From Polydactylus sextarius (Eukaryota; Chordata; Actinopteri; Polynemidae): a stretch of 64,000 nt of DNA. Under the pieces are notes generated by a model. It had not been told where the DNA came from. It did no database searches and saw only the letters and a list, made by a program, of their open reading frames with translations. The stretch lies in contig CM028907.1 in assembly GCA_016801845.1 (NCBI GenBank), forward strand, positions 19,180,098-19,244,097. Direction: 5' to 3'. Position numbers and translations under genes: made by a program. This document shows positions 14,218 through 26,784 of this stretch, one piece after another. How positions within the stretch are numbered: position 1 is the first letter of the stretch; each line of letters starts with the position of its first letter.

Positions 14218-17200
14218 TCATCTCCGATGTCCCTTCTGCTTTTTGTTCCTCGCGGGGGCTCTGATCGGCAGACTGGCGGCTCCGTTCTCTAGTGGCTTGT
14301 GAACTGGAGCTGTTGGTGGAGAGATGGGAGAGAAAGGGTCTGGCTCTCCATCAATGCTGGACTTGAAGGGTCCAGCAGGAGAAAATTTCAGGGGACTAAA
14401 AGAAAAAATAAATAAATAAAAAACGGAGAGAGAGAGAGGGAGACAGATCATCTTAGAAATGTTGAGAAATAACAGACTGTGAAAAATATAATAAATCCAA
14501 ATTTCCAAATCCACTGGCTACTTCTCTACTTTCTCTGTTTATGATTATTAAGAGATGGTCCATAGGGTCATAAATGTGGATACAATCTTGTTTTATCATA
14601 GGTCACCACATTTAATGATGTTGTAAACTGTAATTAGACAAGAATTATGTTATATATATTATTTTTTTAATAATCTTTATGCAGGCCAGATTTTCACATC
14701 AGAAGACATGTCAAGAATTCTTATGCTCATTAAACGTATCCGTATATTTCAGTGTTTGTTAAGGGATACACATGGCACATGTAAGTGGAGATGATATAAG
14801 AAGATGTGTGTATATATAAAAAGTTATTTCACCTATTTTTCATAGAAAGGTTTGAAAAGCAAAAAAAGTCTTAATTGGTCAGGGAAGGTGTCTTAACAAT
14901 CATAAACATTGGGAAATGAAAGAAAATCTATAACTAAACAAGTAAATTAATTCAAGAGCAGCCAGTTGCTCACTAAGTTCTCCACTTTTCTTCCTTAGAC
15001 GTAAATTAGTAATGTTAATAGCTATGTAGCCAGCGTGTATCATCAAGTCAAACACACCATCAAGAGCATCAAGAGTTAGTCGAAGGAATTTCAAGTTTGA
15101 ACATATTTTGTGCTCACAGCCAAATAGCTAGAAATGCCAAATGTATCAAAATCATCATTTTTTAACCACTAATAAACCTCGAAATAGCGCTTCACTTCAG
15201 CAGTGACCTGTGATAAAACAATGTATCCACATTTTCCAATTTTCTTCAGACATGATGCTAAAGGTTTGACATTGACCTTTGACTGAATTCTGGGTCCCAA
15301 GAAAAAGACAAACTACGAGAGTAGTTCCAAAGGATTGCCTCCTGTTATTTTATTCTGCTGCAAAGGATCCGAGGGGATTGTTTATGACATTGTTATGATG
15401 ACTGAACTGTTATGATAACCTGAAATTTTCATCTCTTTGTTGCAGATATTGACGGTGTGACAGTCTAATAAAGTAACCCCTGTCATGAATGTGTCAGAAG
15501 CACACATGCGCCAATGAATTCCTCCACGCAGGAGAAGTGGAACCAATTGCTTGGTGAACATTTACGGAGCCGAGGCAGTTGATGTCAGCATGGTTAGGAG
15601 ATGGGTTCGTTGATTCCGGAGTGGCGACAGAGATGTGAGTGACAAACTGCGCTCTGGACGGCCTTGCACAGCCACCACTCCGGAAAATGAAGCGTGCCTC
15701 GATCAACTTATCTGCGCTAATCAGCAGATAACAGTGAATGAAATGCATGCACTGGAAATGATGCTGTAATAGGGTACAGCGAAATGTGTGCCAGGTGGGT
15801 TCCATGGTCCATGGATGCTCATGCATGAGCCAAAAAAAAAAAAAAAGCACTGGATGGCTGTCAGTCAGGAGTTGTTGGACCGGTACGTGGCCGAAGGTAA
15901 CGCATTCTTGGACTACGTCTCCTAACCATGCTGACATCAACTGCCTCAGATCCGTAAACATTCACTAAACAATTGGTTCCACTTCTTCTGCGTGGAGGGA
16001 TGACAGGGGTTACTTTATTAGACTGTCACACTGTCAATATCTGCACCACAGAGACAAAAATATCAGGTTATGAGCGCAAAGGTTCAGTCATCATAACAAT
16101 GCTAAAAACAATCCCTCAGATCCCCTGGAGCAGAATAAAAAAAAAAATAGGAGGAATTAGTTTTAGAACTCTGTTTGTACTAAGAGAACTAGTACTACTG
16201 GTGAAAATTATTGTAAAACAGTGTTTGAAGTCTCTCGTCTGCTCTCATTATACCAACAAACCAAGATCTATATAAACATAAAAGTTTGTGTGTGTTACCT
16301 GATGGGTGTGTGAGGGCTGCTGTTGTGTCGGCGTACAGGTCGTGTTCGCGGTTCAAAGGAGAAGCCTTCTTTAAGACTCTCTAGGACCGATGGAGCCACG
16401 TAGGTGAAACCCTGATGGGAAATGGTCAATCTTCTGTCACTCATGGAAAGATACAGTAATTCTTACTTCCTTATTTCAAAGAGCAGCTTTTATTTTGGTT
16501 AAAAAAAGGAAGGTGTAATGAAAGAGACACCCACTCATTCGCTCAGTTCCAGTTGACTATGGTTTCTAGCATCAATATAGACTTTTTAAAAAAGTGTAAT
16601 AAGGACAGAGGAATAGTAACTCACAGCGAAAGCGAGCTCTGCACTGTGACTGAGTGACGTGTCGTCTGGGCTGTCAACTGGCGTCTGTCTGGTGAACCTG
16701 GTGTCAAACTGGCTCACATCCTCATCTGAATGCTACAGACACACACAGGTATAGTCGAGTGTTAGAGAGGAAATAGTGAATAAGAGAAAAACATCAGAAT
16801 TACTAAGGTATAAAAACATACGTAGAAGTACAGGAAAGTAACACAAAGACAGTAACTGTCCTGATTATCTACTTTCCCAATGAACGTGAAAGCTATGATA
16901 CAAACATAATTTATTGAAAAACACAACAGTCACAAAATGCTAACTGATCATTTACCAGCTGTGGCTTGTAAGGCGGCTCCACTCTTTTGTTCAGCAGGTC
17001 TTCCCAGTTGATGTGTTTAAAAAATGGATGTTTCTGCAGAAGAACAAAATAGTTGTTGTTGTTCATTTCTCATTTTTTTCCCTTCTCTATCAAATCAATT
17101 AAACCAAAATGTGTGTTTTCTTCACTATTCAGAGCACACAATGTTTTCTTATAGTAGCAATGCATTTAAATATTCATTGATGTTTTGCTAGTAAAATAAA

Positions 17201-20200
17201 TGTCTTAAAAAATCTGTTATGTTTCATGAGTGTTTTGTAAAATTGATTAAATGGATTAAATGTTTTTTTTATGTATACGTCCTAGTTGAATACGACATTC
17301 ATGCTCTGAACTGTGGCATGATGATGATGACCGGACGGGTCACATTTTTTACTTGAACTACTCCACCTTTAATCCACTCCAACATGAAGAGTGTGGCTAA
17401 AGACGCTGCTTGTGCTGTGCTCACTAACGTACATACATCCGCCCCGTGGTTCGTATGTATTCTTATATTGTGCAATTATAGTGAATCCATGTTAGAAACA
17501 GGTAGAAAGCAAAAATGACCACCTAGGTTCATTCAAGTTTGGGAGAATGTTAGTGACATGTTACCTGGATATCAGCACAGTCTCCTTTACCAGAGCCAAG
17601 TCTTTGTGCTGGACTCTTCTTCAACAGCTGAAAAAAAAAGACAGAATGTCACTATGAAGCCTGATGATTGTGAACTGTAGCTTTTCATAAATTACACTTG
17701 TTTTTAATAAACAATTTATTCTATTACTTATAATAAACAGTCATAGTAATACAATAATTAAATTAATATAGAAAGGGACACATTCTTTAATCATCATCAT
17801 CATCATATTCTTCCTGTCAGTGGTCTATGGTCAATATGTGATGAACTGTTGGGTTTTCTTTATAATACTGGAAAGTTTCAATTTGATTATATGAACTCAA
17901 ATGATCTAAATCTGCGGCTGTACATCTTATTTGGCCCCTTCTCTTCATCATCTACCTCCTTCCCCTTGGCAATATCTTACATAATTATAACATCCACATA
18001 GCATCACTGCTATGTGGATGACACCCAACTCTACCTCTCCGATAAACCCAACTCCACCCTCCCTCCCATCTCCCTCTCCAACTGTTTAAATGACTTAAAG
18101 TCTTTAAATTAATTCCAATTGGCACCAAATCACCAAATCCCACAGTTTTTCCAATTACTATCGATGGCTCTTCTGTTTCCCCCTCCGCCCAGGTTAAGAG
18201 GCTGGGTATCTGGTCAGAGTCTGGTCCATGGCCTTTTTACCTCCCGTATCGATTATTGTAACTCTCTTCTGTTTGGTCTTCCTCACAAGTCACTCCATAA
18301 GCTCCAACTGGTCCAGAACTCAGCCACCTGCATAATCACTGAGACCCCTCCTTTCACCACATCACCCCTGTTCTTCATGAACTTCACTGGCTCCCTATCT
18401 CATTCTGTGTCACTTTCAAAATCCTTCTGTTCACATTTAAGTCCATAAGTCTTGTCACCATAGGGAAGAGGCTTTCAGCTGCTCGGGACCTCACCTGTGT
18501 AACTCTTCACTACCGGGCTTCCGCAACACCAACTCTCTTCCCGTCTTCAAGTCCAAACTCAAGACTCACCTGTTTTAACTTGACCCATAACCTCTTTCTA
18601 TGTACATTTCTTGTCTCCCATTTCCTTGAATGTATTTATTCATTTCATTTTATCTATTTACTTATATCTTTATCATTACTTTCTTCCTTTTATGTTTATT
18701 TTTATCCATGTTCTTATTCATAATATACAGTGTCCTTCAGTGACTTGAAAGGGAGCTTTACAAATAAAATGTATTATTATTATTATTTCCGTATTTTGTG
18801 AGTCTGCTACACACCTTCTTGATGAGGTCCCTGGCATCGATGGTCAAGTACGGAGGCAGATTGAGTTTACACTTCAAAATCTTATCAATGGTCTTCTTCC
18901 TGTTTTCTGCTGTGAACGGAGGCTGATGGGGGAAAAAAATCACAGTGGGGAGTCGGTGGTTAATGAAGCATCCTTTTAAAATGAAGCTCACAAAATGTAT
19001 TAATGTAGTCACACTTTCCTAACTGAGGTAGATGTAGAGCAAACACTTCAGAGATGACAGCAGATGTCCAAGTTTCCAAATAACCCTGTCTTACAGAGGA
19101 GCTCTTTCATTGATAAAATACTTTATTTCAAGGTACTTTGAAGCAAAACTGCTCTGTCTCACTATTTTTCTTGAGTAAAACTGTGAGAAATGATTTTGGG
19201 GTCTTTTTAACTCACAGGCAAGTCTTATTTCCACTTCTCACATACTGTTCCTACTGCTTTAGGTACAGACCAAGGAAATAAGATTTGCTGAAATCAGTCA
19301 TCACTCAATTAGTCAAGGTGCCTGTTGAAAGCTCCAGGGGCAACTTCTTCATAATTGGAGGAGCAAACTGATCTGAGCCCTTGAAGAAACAACATCTTTG
19401 CAAGTTTGGAACAGAGAATAGAAAGACCATCTGGACTCAATTCTTCTCTGACAAATATCAGATTAACAAATCAGCAGCCTGACACAACACCCTTCTCAGT
19501 CATTACCAACACTTACCGACCCAGTCATCATATCGTACATCAGAGCCCCAAGGCTCCACCAGTCCACTGCTCTGTTGTGACCTGACCTGGTCAGAATCTC
19601 TGGAGCCCTGGAAGAAAACCAAAATACACAGCGACATTAAGGAAAAAAAAACAATGGATATAGTTGTAAGATTTAAAATAATATGATTAAACTCAATTAA
19701 ACTATATTTACTTTACTATATTTACTAATCCAGTTCCATAATATTGTAAACTGCCTGGAGATAAATGGATATTGCAGTATACAAATACAACTGACTGTGT
19801 ATGTATGAGAGACAGTGCGGTGTAACTCACATGTATTCGATGGTGCCACAGAAAGTGTGTGTGACTGTTCCATCATGAATTGATTCCTTGCAGAGGCCAA
19901 AGTCGGTTAGTTTGATGTGTCCTTTAAAAAATAGCAGTGAAATAACAGTGAAATAACACCTAGTTTATGAACAAGGCTAAATTCATTTTTGAAGTAAGGG
20001 GGAAAAAAAATGACACTCACAAAATTATATTTCAACTACAACACAAAGAAGGAAACAGGAAACTACAACTGAGTGCTCACATTTGTCAGAGAACTTCGAG
20101 GTTGTTTTTGGTCAAACTGATGCAGATTAAAGGGGTATTTTACATCAGATGTGGTTAAAAAAGTTAACTAAGTTTAACAGAGTTTTATTAACAGCAACAT

Positions 20201-22131
20201 TCGAGCTATATTTTCAAGGACATTAAAACTAAAAGTTAATTCTGAAATACTTCAGCAGCCGCTCTCAGATTTATGATCATTCTGCATTTTGAAGCAGGAA
20301 AAGGTTCATCGCTAACTCGCACTGATCACATTTATTTACACATATTCTTACACAAACAAACACTTTGCGTGTTACCTTGCTGATTGAGCATGATGTTTTC
20401 AGGTTTTAGATCCCTGTAGATAATCCCGTTAGAATGGAGGTGCCCCAGGGCCAAAGTGATCTCTCCTAGATAAAAACTACACACATGCAGAGGTTGTTTA
20501 AGTACGTGACCTGAATTAAACATTAAACAACAAGCGTCATTTACAGCATCACTACCAGCAGTTACAGGTGAGAAAAGGGCATCTTTACCATGCAGTGTCC
20601 TCCATAAAGATGCCTTCCTTCTCCAGCTGCATGAACAGCTCCCCTCCTGGTGATAAATGACAGTACATCAGAGATTTGTACCATTAAGAGATTTTTCCTT
20701 CCATCCTCCACATCCTTATTATTATCTGTGTCCTCCCTCCATGTCCTCCCTGTATTCAATAAACCATAGATGCTAATAATGAAAGGATCTAACACAATGT
20801 GTACATATGCACTAAAGTTGGCATCTGTCTCTCTGCTTATACTTTCATCCTTCACACATATAAGTCCATCTCTTTGTCTTACCGCTTAAACACTCGAGTA
20901 TGAGGTAGAGTTTTCCCCCGGTCTGGAAGGCATAGAGCAGATCTACGATGAACGGATGTCTCACCGTCTCCAGGATTTCCCGCTCTGCTCGTGTATGGGC
21001 CGTGTCTTTAGCATTACACACTATCTTAGCCTTAAGAAAAACAAAAGGAGAGGAGGACAGAGAATTGATTGAAAGGAGCAATTAAGAAAGATAATGGAGG
21101 AGAGGAAATGAGAGGCAGATGATGAACAGAGTGGAGAGTAAAAACACTCAGTATGAGAAAGATGAGTAGTGGAACAGCTCATACAATGCAAACCATACTG
21201 TGGTGTTTAAGGATAAATCTACAAGTTGTATCAAAGTACCTTTTTCAGGACTTTCATGGCAAATATCTTCCCAATCTGGGCACCTTGAACCTTCCTCACC
21301 TGGAAAACCTGGAAACATTTGGTCAAAATTGTGAAGACAAAAGGTAGTTTTTGTAAATAGTTACTAAGATTAGGTCTTTTCAATGTGAACCACACCTACA
21401 GGTAATGTATACCCCAATAACAGGTTAAATGTATATAAATATATGTATCTCTGAGGACCTTCTGGCCCAATGAAGTATCAATATAGCAACAGTTGAAACA
21501 TTTGTTTTCCCTTTGCTAAAGTGTCATTTAACATCAAAACACATGTTACTGATTTTGGGTTACTGGGTAATTACAAAAATGGAAAATGTGTGTGTGTGTG
21601 TGTGTGTGTGTAAAATGTACATTTACACACACCTTCCCATAAGCTCCTTTACCCAGCACAGTGAGAAGCTCAAAGCAGTCAGGTCCAACTCTCTCACTGT
21701 CTCTGTTTACACTCTCACTGGTCAACTCCACCTCCTCTGTTTGAACACTGTGAGTGAAGGACGAGAATGACACAGGAATATTTATATGTTTTTGTAATTT
21801 ATATATGCTCAAAAAAGTCAGTATAGATTTTCATTATAATAAATTCAACTTACTTCCCTGGTTCTGTCACAGTAAAGTCACAGACTTCATCCTACAGAAG
21901 AGGAACAACAAGTCCAGAAGTCCAGGTTTAAATAACAATAGAGGTCAGTGTGTTTTTGCTATAGCTAAGCTATATTCTCATTAGTTGTCAAAAACCCTAC
22001 TCAAGAAATCAGTAATAGTGTGATTTTGTTATTCATGTGATCAACGCTAGTTTTGTCAGTGATTATGAAATACAAACCTCAGTATCGCTGATGTCCTCAG
22101 TCTCCAAATCGATGTCAAACACACCTGCCAT
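14218..22131 (-). CDS. rps6kb2: Ribosomal protein S6 kinase beta-2-like (p70 S6 kinase), complete, 15 coding exons, 470 aa
   Basis: AGC-family Ser/Thr kinase that acts below mTORC1/PDK1 to phosphorylate ribosomal protein S6. Coding exons, phase-checked: 22131-22078, 21891-21854, 21747-21633, 21308-21240, 21030-20883, 20646-20589, 20476-20376, 19921-19831, 19607-19517, 18922-18815, 17627-17565, 17033-16956, 16732-16625, 16411-16299, 14395-14218 (1413 nt). Visible: TOS motif FDIDL (residues 5-9), glycine loop GKGAYGK (63-69), ATP lysine K88, catalytic RDLKPEN (D183), DFG (201-203), T-loop Thr in THTFCGT (T217), turn motif TPVDSPDD (S359), hydrophobic motif FTY (T377), and autoinhibitory SP sites ending in a basic KKQKGHRR tail. 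The basic C-terminus, EEVELT N-terminus, ECLSG and EITLALGHLHS favour beta-2 over beta-1; length is close to human beta-2 (482). All junctions are GT-AG. The start has an acceptor-like TTTCAG just upstream, so a 5' noncoding exon is likely. Introns 10 and 14 carry transposons. Confidence 0.93.
15307..16190. mobile_element. Fold-back mariner-derived element in rps6kb2 intron 14
   Basis: The left arm (about 15307-15605) and right arm (about 15921-16190) are long imperfect inverted repeats of each other. Both carry, for example, ATATTGACRGTGTGACAGTC and AGGCAGTTGATGTCAGCATG in opposite orientation. The left arm runs into a mariner-like transposase N-terminus (VSMVRRWVR, then DVSDKLRSGRPCT, then TPENEA). 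Near 15780-15920 a further piece resembles the RKVCARWVP and SQELLDRYVAEGNAFLDY region. The catalytic D residues and most of the transposase are missing, so it is non-autonomous. It lies within an intron, so it should not alter the coding sequence if spliced normally. Confidence 0.75.
17905..18788 (+). mobile_element. L2/Rex1-like LINE 3' end in rps6kb2 intron 10 (antisense to the gene)
   Basis: Plus-strand pieces show reverse-transcriptase motifs: a YVDDTQLYLS-type box near 18010-18045, then SRIDYCNSLLFGLPHKSLHK, then LQLVQNSA (18240-18330). The 3' end has the typical fish LINE tail, with GAAAGGGAGCTTTACAAATA leading into AAATGTATTATTATTATT. Frames are broken and it is 5'-truncated. The tail ends only about 25 bases from the donor side of exon 10 of the kinase gene (exon end 18815). 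Confidence 0.8.
21587..21611. repeat. (TG)n microsatellite in rps6kb2 intron 3
   Basis: About 25 bases of TG, starting about 20 bases inside the intron from the exon 3 donor at 21632. Confidence 0.9.
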
Positions 22132-22899
22132 CCTGAAACAGACTGACCAGTCAGTGTCCTGTGTTTCATTTATCCAAGGACTCATATCATAACACATCAG
22201 TGAGGAATGTAGTGTCGCCCCTAAATTCCAAAGCACACTTTTACAGACCAGTGATCAAATCAAAGAGCAGCAGTAACGTAAGCAGTAACAGTAACATTTT
22301 ACTACATATAGTATTAATATTGTTGTATTCATTGTTGATTGGTTTTCTTGGATGTGCACAACGGATTTCTGGGAAACCTTCTCAGACTTTCAGAGGAAGG
22401 GTTGTGTCTCTGTATCACAAAATGTGTTGTAGTTAGTGATGGACCACTGGTAACGTAGCGTTAGCCTAGCCCACACCAAGACCAAGCAGCTGTCCAACTA
22501 AAACAAGGTTCCCCTTCATCACTGAAGTTAAAACAAACCTTGGCAACCGTTTCACAACTTCGCTGTTTCTGACATCTTGTCTGAAATAATTTGTCTTAAG
22601 TGACGCTTAGACCTATTAGAGGCGTCACGCTGTCAAATACTTTAGGATAGCTAGCTTAACTTCGTGTTAGCATGCTAGTTTATCAGATGGTAACCAAAAC
22701 AACATGTGACCATGCTAGCAAACATTTGTTTTCACAGACCTGACTGATGCCCACAATGGGTCTATAACCTTATTAGAGTGTTACATTAAGGTAAAAACAT
22801 GCAAAAGTAATTACAACTATATAAAATGTTAGCTGTCATTAAGTTGATAGTCTGGATTGACAACTGGTTTGACAAGTAGAGAACCACCCAACATGCTAA

Positions 22900-23130
22900 T
22901 GATAGCTAGCTTTTTACCTGATATCGCTACTTCAGCCCGTGGTTCCTTATTTCAGTATCTGTTCCTGAAAGCTGTAATAACGGTTTTATGTTCATACACC
23001 GACAACTGTGGCTGCCATTGCTCTCATCACGCGTTTAGTCAACACGGCTGCGTTTAGGTCCTTTCATGTTTCACTATGCGGCAGGAAACCTCCGTGACGT
23101 TGACGTCGTTTGGACCTTTGACCTCTTCAC
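22900..23130 (-). promoter_or_regulatory. Probable promoter/5' leader region of rps6kb2
   Basis: The region upstream of the start codon is locally richer in CpG than its surroundings and has no TATA box. It contains two tandem CRE-like sites, TGACGT at 23095 and TGACGTCG at 23101. An acceptor-like CTGTTTCAG directly precedes the start-codon exon, so transcription probably begins here with a noncoding exon. No transcript evidence; limits are approximate. Confidence 0.4.
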
Positions 23131-23287
23131 GAAAACAGTGGACGGGACTGATAAAGAAACAGCTGACGTTAATAAGACTACAACAACGAAATGAGTTAGT
23201 CAGTAATTTTAGTTATTTATCTTATCTTTCGTTCTTATTATAATCATCATTTTTATTATTGATAATAGTTTTATTGTTTATAATAGT

Positions 23288-23290
<3 letters not shown>

Positions 23291-23332
<42 letters not shown>

Positions 23333-23333
23333 G
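23291..23333. repeat. (TTA)n trinucleotide microsatellite
   Basis: About 14 TTA units between the S6 kinase promoter region and the V-set pseudogene. Confidence 0.95.
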
Positions 23334-24598
23334 TTAGACATTTACTGAAAATTTAAATGTTTGACAACAGACCAGGACTATACCTTGATAATATACTTTA
23401 GTATACTTTTAATATACTTTTTCTTTCTTTGGTCTTACCACTACAGTTGTGGATACATGTACATTGGGTTATCTTATGAGCTTTTACACTAGTACAATAT
23501 GTGTGTGACTGTGAATTAAAGGAGCAGACCTGTTAAATTCATACAAAAAGTTATATGTCATCAGCTACTTTGATCACAATTTCATATTTATCATTAGCTT
23601 TCTTCATTGTCAGGTGGTATAAACTGTACATCAACTCACACAAAGACTATCAGGACATTTATGTTTTCATGCATGGTATTCTTCTTCTGCACACAACCCT
23701 ACAGATCATGCTACAGGTAACTATAGCTTAACAGCGCCCTCACAGATTAGATATGGTAACACATATCATATTCTGGTCCCTAATTCAAGAAAGATCTGAT
23801 TTACAGTAACTCTTATGTCATCTATTACCTCACCTAACATGCTAAACTTTGTTATTCCCACAGTTTAAAGTGTATTATTTCCTTCTGTATAAGACTGCAG
23901 ACATATACACAGACTGTCTACATGATGTCATGTTGTATCCAACCAATCACTATCAAACTTTAAATGCAAAGGAGACCTTACCTCACAGCACTGATGTCAT
24001 TATTCTGCAAGTGTTTTTTAGATAGTCTTTTGTTTATGAACAAGCAGGTGAACTGAAGTTTGGCTCTAGTTTTAGTACAGCGTTTTACAGTTCTGCTCAC
24101 AAGAAAATTGTGGTTTTAAACTATGTGTCATGTGTGGAACTTGTGCCAGATGCTTTTAGATTTCCAGATAGCTCCTTTTTATCACCACAGTAGTTCAGGC
24201 CATGAAGCTTTGACAAATGAAACTGATAAAACAGTACAAGTCATAATAGCAGTCAAACAAGTTCAAATGATATTTGAACTTGTCTGATTGTTATAATATT
24301 TCTAGCAAAAGACAGAATAAATTGATTCGTTTTAAGAAGTCAGCAGAAATTATTAACTTTTCACGTCACCCCACATCCTCCGGCACATTATACCTTAACC
24401 AGTTCATTATTCAAAACCAGTTGTTTAGCTTAACAATCAGATGGACAATTTCCCCAGTGGTGAAACTGAAAGAGCAGATGAATGTAGAAGTCAGCATTCA
24501 ATGGAAACAGTGGCTTCTGCAGTTAAAATGGAAGTGTCTGTGGACTCATACTGTATAATGCCACTACCAGTGTCAAGGACATGGCAAAATATACAGAT
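23334..24598. other. Intergenic, nothing recognised
   Basis: AT-rich DNA. One 94-codon open frame at 24274-24558 has no recognisable domain and no splice context. Confidence 0.45.
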
Positions 24599-26784
24599 AT
24601 GAAGATATCGTTTGTGCTCGCTGCTGTCATCCAACATGTCCAGATTGGTTCAACAGTTACTGTGGGCTGCAACCTCTCCTACATCCATGATGCAACATGG
24701 ATTAAGAGGACACTCCGACAGTGATTCTCGGTGCCTCCCTCAGAGGGGGACAGGGTAGTAAATGATTTCACATCTGGTTTTAACAAAAATGAAAAGTGAA
24801 ACTGGGGATGGGGTCATTGAGTAGAAAAAAAGAGATATGTTGGACAAATAGCGAAATATAACCTATATCCTCTTGCGATGTAAAGGTTGAGGTTGAACTT
24901 ACTTGAAGTTATGATGACAGATTACTGAGTATTATTTAAGCATACTTGATGTTGTCTTCATTTCACCATAACATTTTTCTTAGAGTTTCAGCTCAACCCT
25001 CATTTCTCAGTGAGCCTGATGAACCAATGTCTGGCACTAAGGATAACTACAATACAGTACTACTGTATTGCCACAGTGAACATACACTTAACAGTTGGGG
25101 AAGGAATAATGCTACAAGGTAAGCATGTGATATGTCATGACACATATGGCTAACACATTAGCTCTTCCATTTATACTTTTACGTGTTATGAAGTAGTGAA
25201 ACAGTTAAGTAAACCTACTGTAAACCAAGTTTATTAACAACTTATACGTTGAACACTTGACAACTATTCATTCTACAACCTTCTTAGGAAGTCTTAGAAA
25301 ATGATTTCTTCATTACCTTGAATACCTGAGTATTCCTACCTGACTTTCCAACTTTCTCTGCAGTAGCCAGAGATGTTGAGCTGATGTTTATTGTTTCGTT
25401 TTGACTTTTCTGTCAAGTTCATCCCTTATTGGATTTATGTGGCGACTGTAGAAGTCAGGTCATTATTTTCCAGTTGTCCATAACTTTCCTTCTTGGTCAG
25501 ATAGTTGTAATAGCTGCACCATTAAGGAATGTTTTGTGTCTTAATGGAAAATGCAGGAACATCCAACCAGCTGTCTGGTGGAATGGCAGTTTCTGCAGTA
25601 TGTTTTTACTAGCCATGTTGGTTTAAAATAACACAAATGCTAATTTCCAGCCATGTCATAAGACCATCAAACAGGCACCTTCATGTTTAACTGTACAGGA
25701 TCAGCAGAACTATTATATTTGAAACACATTGACTTCCATTCCTTAGATGTCCAGTTTTTGTGTTTCTTAGCCTAGGTAAGTCTTATCTATTACAGTATTT
25801 GATACAGTGGTGTCCCTGCTGCAACTCTTCCCTTTAGCAATGCATCACGTAACCTATGAGCAGTAGACTTTGACATCTGTACGTCTTACAGAACTATGTT
25901 GAGCTTGTGTTTCTGGGCCTGTCATTTTACAGTTTTCTCAGACTTGTCCCTTTCAGCCTTCGTGATCTATTCTTCACAGCACTGACCACATCAGTAACAC
26001 ACAGCACACCCTTGTAAAATTGCTTCAGTTTTCTTAAAAGATTGACCCTCATTTTTCTCAAAGCAATCATACATATTCTTTTTTTCTTACTTACTGGGTC
26101 ATGCAGCTTTATACACTTTTACAGCCTTATATACAGGAATGACAAATATGGTTACTTACAGGCTTAATAATTGCCATCAAGAGCTAATTATTATCAGAAA
26201 TATAATGTGTTACCACCTGTAACTGGACACATTCAGCAGCTCAAACATCTACTGAACAACTAATTTGTCCCATACACTGCAACACTATATTTAACATTCT
26301 ACAGATTTCTTTTAACTAATTTAGCCTCAAGATCATCCACATATTTTGTAAAGCATAAAGAGACTTTTTTGATTAACTAAAGATATGGTGACATTTCTAA
26401 GATTTCCTGGACATTTTTGTAAATTTTCATAGACTACTCTAGGTGTAGAATGTGTTATAGTTGTGAAGCATTTAGATAAACGTATTTGGTGGAAAATTAA
26501 TAAGCCTTGTTTATTTAATACAGCTTTTTTTTCAACTGGTGCATTCAGATGTTTGACTTGTACTGTATGTAGTTGCCACAATGAAAAAGTGTTGTCATTT
26601 TCATCCAGGTCCCACCAGTTTTTATTTCTATCATTGGTTCAATGTGGTTGTGGCCTATGTGCTGCTGCTGGTGGTGTTGGCTGTTTTCATGACCCACTGG
26701 AAATCCAAGAATATCACAAAAGCCACCAACATGACCCCTCCATATGACAGTACGCAAATAGACCAAACAACTTCTAATACATAA
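24599..26784 (+). pseudogene. Broken immunoglobulin V-set receptor (fish NITR-like or related)
   Basis: ATG at 24599 opens MKISFVLAAVIQ, followed by the Ig V motif VQIGSTVTVGC and NLSYIHDATWIK, then meets a stop at 24722. A shifted frame continues with PTVILGASLRGGQ, which fits a V-domain C' to C'' region. After about 215 bases, with a possible acceptor TTTTTCTTAG at 24983, the second half appears: LNPHFSVSLMNQ, then LRITT and the F-strand YYCIATVN, then a J-like LTVGEGIMLQ ending at a GT donor near 25120 in phase 1. A phase-1 exon at 26609-26784 supplies a transmembrane segment (VVVAYVLLLVVLAVF) and a short tail ending in a stop. The frameshift between WIK and PTV and a shortened E-F region argue for a pseudogene. 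An allele or assembly error is possible. The exact receptor family is not certain. Confidence 0.6.
25130..26600. other. DNA between V-set and transmembrane exons, unassigned
   Basis: This would be the intron of the V-set relic. I recognise no further Ig exon. The section 25730-26060 looks compositionally like a decayed mobile element, but I could not name it. Confidence 0.35.
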
